From positions 1 to 7,032 of the forward strand of contig JAUVWK010000144.1 of NCBI GenBank assembly GCA_030604165.1: 7,032 bases of DNA, given 5' to 3'. This DNA is from Alphaproteobacteria bacterium (GTDB taxonomy: Bacteria > Pseudomonadota > Alphaproteobacteria > UBA828). How positions within the stretch are numbered: the first letter of the stretch is position 1; every line of letters begins with the position of its first letter. Position numbers and translations under genes: made by a program. Shown here in pieces: positions 4,727 to 7,032 of the stretch. The notes under the pieces are model-generated. The model was not told where the DNA came from. It did not search any database and saw only the letters and a list, made by a program, of their open reading frames with translations.

Positions 4727-7032
4727 ATGGCGCATTGGCGGGCCGACGAACCCAGCGTGAGAGCCGTTCTCGGGCCCACGAACACCGGCAAGACCTACCT
4801 CGCCGTGGAACGCATGCTGGCCCACCGCAGCGGCATGATGGGCTTTCCGCTGCGCCTGCTCGCGCGCGAAATATATGACCGCGTCGTCGCCCTCGTCGGC
4901 GCCGATGCCGCGGCGCTGATTACCGGCGAGGAAAAGCGGGTGCCGGCGAGCGCGCGCTACTTCCTCTGCACCGTCGAAGCCATGCCGCTCGATCGACCGG
5001 TCGAGTTTCTCGCGATCGACGAGGTCCAGCTGGCGGCCGACCGCGAGCGCGGGCACGTTTTCACCGACCGGCTGCTCAACGCCCGCGGCCAGGCCGAAAC
5101 CATGTTTCTCGGCGCCGACACCATGCGCCCGCGGCTCAAGAAACTGGTGCCCGAGGCCGAGCATGTGCGCCGGCCCCGCTTCTCGCAGCTGAGCCACGCC
5201 GGGCACGCCAAGCTGAGCCGCCTGCCGCCACGCAGCGCCGTGATCGCGTTTTCGGCCAACGAGGTCTACGCGCTGGCCGAGGCCATGCGCCGCCATCGGG
5301 GCGGCTGCGCCGTCGTGCTCGGCGCGCTCAGCCCCCGCACACGCAATGCCCAGGTCGAGATGTACCAGGCCGGCGAGGTCGACTACATGGTCGCCACCGA
5401 TGCCATCGGCATGGGGCTCAACATGGACCTCGACCACGTCGCGTTTTCGGCCGTGTCCAAATTCGACGGCCGCGCCGCCCGGCCGCTCAGCGCCGCCGAA
5501 ATCGCACAAATCGCCGGGCGCGCGGGGCGCTATTTGCGGGACGGCACGTTCGGCACCTCGGCGGACCTCGGAACGCTCGATCCGGCGCTGATCAAGGCGG
5601 TCGAGGAACACCATTTCGAGCCCATACGCCGCATCTACTGGCGCAATTCCGAGCTCTCGTTTAGGTCGCTGAGCGCGCTTCTCCACAGTCTCGACGAACC
5701 ACCGCCCGCCCCGGGTCTGATTCGCGCCGGCGGGGCGGACGATCATTCGACCCTGCTCGCGTTGGCCCGCGACCCCGAGACGGCGGCCCTGGTTGGCGCG
5801 CCCGATACGGTGCGTCTGCTTTGGCAGGTTTGCCAAATCCCCGACTTTCGCAAGACCCTCGCCGAAGCGCATATCCGGCTGACACGCCAGATCTATCTGC
5901 ACTTGATGCTAAATGGCCAACTGCCCACCGACTGGCTGGCCCGGCAGATCGCCCGGCTCGACCGCACGGACGGCGACATCGACACCTTGACCAGCCGTAT
6001 TAGCCACATTCGCACCTGGACCTATGTCGCGCACCGGGCCGATTGGATCGCGGACGCCGGCGGTTGGCAGGAGCGGACCCGCGCCATCGAGGACCGGCTA
6101 TCCGACGCCCTGCACGAACGCCTGACGCAACGCTTCGTGGATCGGCGCGCCGCCTCATTGGCCCGGCGCCTCCGCGAGGGGGAGGATCTGCTCGCCGCCG
6201 TGGACGAGGCCGGCGATGTGATGGTCGAGGGGCATTCGGTGGGGCGGCTCTCCGGCTTTCGCTTCAGCGCCGACGAAACGCCGACCGGCGCCGACGGCCG
6301 CGCCGTCCTGGCCGCCGCCCATCGCGCGTTGGCGCGCGAAATTCCAGCCCGCGCGGCCCGGCTCGCGGCCGATGGCGACGACGCCTTCGCGCTGAAACTA
6401 GAAGCGATCGGACCGGATTGGGGCGATCTGACCTGGCGGGGGGCGCCGCTGGCGCGGCTGACGGCCGGGGTCAGCGCGTTGAAGCCGGGCGTTCGGCTGC
6501 TACGCACCGATTTGCTGAGCGGCGCCCAGCGCGAGCGCGTGCGCCGGCGCCTGGCGCTCTGGCGCGACCAATATCTCAACCGCCTCGCCGGGTCGCTCAT
6601 CCGCGCGCAGCGCGCGGTCGAGGATCGCAGCCGGTTCGGCGGCGCGGCACGCGGTCTCGTCTTTCAACTCGCCGAGGCGCTCGGTTATGTGCCGCGGGGC
6701 GACGTCGCCCCGCAGGTGGGTGAGCTGACCAAGGCGGAACGCGCGGCGCTGGCGGCGCTCGGCATTCGGCTCGGCGCCATTGGCGTCTACATGGCGCCGA
6801 TGCTGAAGCCGGCGCAAACCCGGCTGAGCGCGCATTTGTGGGCGGTTCGGCACGGCCTCGATACGCCGCCGTTCCTGCCGCCACCGGCCGCGGTATCGAT
6901 TCCGGTGGCGGCGGCCGCGCCGCCGGAATACTACGCCGCGCTCGGCTTCGCGGTGCTGGGGCGGCGCGCGCTACGCATCGACATGGCCGAACGGCTCGCC
7001 GGTGGTCTGCGCAAGCGCGGACAACGCGGACC
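4727..7032 (+). CDS. Suv3-like DExH-box RNA helicase (3' end beyond window)
   Basis: The frame from ATG 4727 stays open to the right edge (768 codons). It encodes a superfamily 2 helicase like mitochondrial SUV3, a 3'-5' RNA helicase that feeds RNA to exoribonucleases in the mitochondrial degradosome; the alphaproteobacterial homologues are large and little studied. Motifs in order: I GPTNTGKT (16-23), Ia FPLRLLAREIYDR (40-52), TGEEKR (66-71), CTVEAM (81-86), II DEVQ (98-101), III FLGADTM (127-133), IV AVIAFS (171-176), V VATDAIGMGLN (222-232) and VI QIAGRAGR (261-268). Then come Suv3-type accessory segments: VRLLWQVCQIPDF (362-374), DRTDGDIDTLTSRISHIRTW (412-431) and LSDALHERLTQRFVDRR (458-474). 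The last 290 or so residues are Ala/Arg/Leu-rich with no domain I recognise. The absence of a stop by residue 768 fits the usual size. In relatives an S4-domain RNA-binding gene often follows; that would be outside. Its substrate in this organism is inferred, not known. Confidence 0.93.
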   Translation, partial: MAHWRADEPSVRAVLGPTNTGKTYLAVERMLAHRSGMMGFPLRLLAREIYDRVVALVGADAAALITGEEKRVPASARYFLCTVEAMPLDRPVEFLAIDEVQLAADRERGHVFTDRLLNARGQAETMFLGADTMRPRLKKLVPEAEHVRRPRFSQLSHAGHAKLSRLPPRSAVIAFSANEVYALAEAMRRHRGGCAVVLGALSPRTRNAQVEMYQAGEVDYMVATDAIGMGLNMDLDHVAFSAVSKFDGRAARPLSAAEIAQIAGRAGRYLRDGTFGTSADLGTLDPALIKAVEEHHFEPIRRIYWRNSELSFRSLSALLHSLDEPPPAPGLIRAGGADDHSTLLALARDPETAALVGAPDTVRLLWQVCQIPDFRKTLAEAHIRLTRQIYLHLMLNGQLPTDWLARQIARLDRTDGDIDTLTSRISHIRTWTYVAHRADWIADAGGWQERTRAIEDRLSDALHERLTQRFVDRRAASLARRLREGEDLLAAVDEAGDVMVEGHSVGRLSGFRFSADETPTGADGRAVLAAAHRALAREIPARAARLAADGDDAFALKLEAIGPDWGDLTWRGAPLARLTAGVSALKPGVRLLRTDLLSGAQRERVRRRLALWRDQYLNRLAGSLIRAQRAVEDRSRFGGAARGLVFQLAEALGYVPRGDVAPQVGELTKAERAALAALGIRLGAIGVYMAPMLKPAQTRLSAHLWAVRHGLDTPPFLPPPAAVSIPVAAAAPPEYYAALGFAVLGRRALRIDMAERLAGGLRKRGQRG

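Noticed and set aside
4540..4878. A plus-strand open frame of 112 codons through the GC repeats into the helicase
   Set aside because: It overlaps the helicase in another frame and is composed almost only of Arg, Ala, His and Pro from the repeat's base composition.
4562..5902. A 446-codon minus-strand open frame antisense to the helicase
   Set aside because: The plus strand here encodes every SF2 helicase motif in order. The antisense frame shows no family motif and runs through the GC repeat block.

Overview
The window reads as an ordinary chromosomal segment of a GC-rich alphaproteobacterium. The evidence for that assignment is the set of genes rather than any one marker: a GST-fold protein with the FzlA-type HYADLDF tail next to queG, a DUF1223 thioredoxin-like protein, and a large Suv3-like RNA helicase are all typical of Alphaproteobacteria, and coding GC is high at third positions on both strands. 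No mobile element, CRISPR array, tRNA or rRNA was seen. Both edges cut through genes.

Layout. Positions 1-913 (minus) hold most of queG, the epoxyqueuosine reductase of queuosine tRNA modification, with its C-terminus beyond the left edge. Nine bases upstream of it on the same strand is a 222-residue GST-like protein (923-1591), most likely FzlA, an FtsZ-binding division factor; the two probably form an operon. A short divergent intergenic region (1592-1769) has a perfect 10-bp inverted repeat, each arm carrying TCGCGA overlapping a GANTC site, plus weak promoter-like boxes facing both ways. On the plus strand follows an exported DUF1223 protein (1770-2549), which converges on htpG (2576-4474, minus), a complete Hsp90 chaperone gene.

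Upstream of htpG is a good match to a sigma-32 (RpoH) heat-shock promoter (4538-4566), and behind it a block of degenerate, hairpin-rich GC repeats of about 23 bp (about 4578-4685). Past this block a Suv3-like DExH RNA helicase (4727 to the right edge, plus) diverges from htpG and is also incomplete.

How the genes work together. The window is mostly housekeeping: tRNA modification, cell division, protein folding under stress, RNA turnover and a periplasmic redox-fold protein of unknown role. No new multi-gene system is evident. The parts least explained by known families are the two divergent intergenic regions: the GANTC-containing inverted repeat between fzlA and the DUF1223 gene, and the GC-rich tandem repeat between htpG and the helicase.
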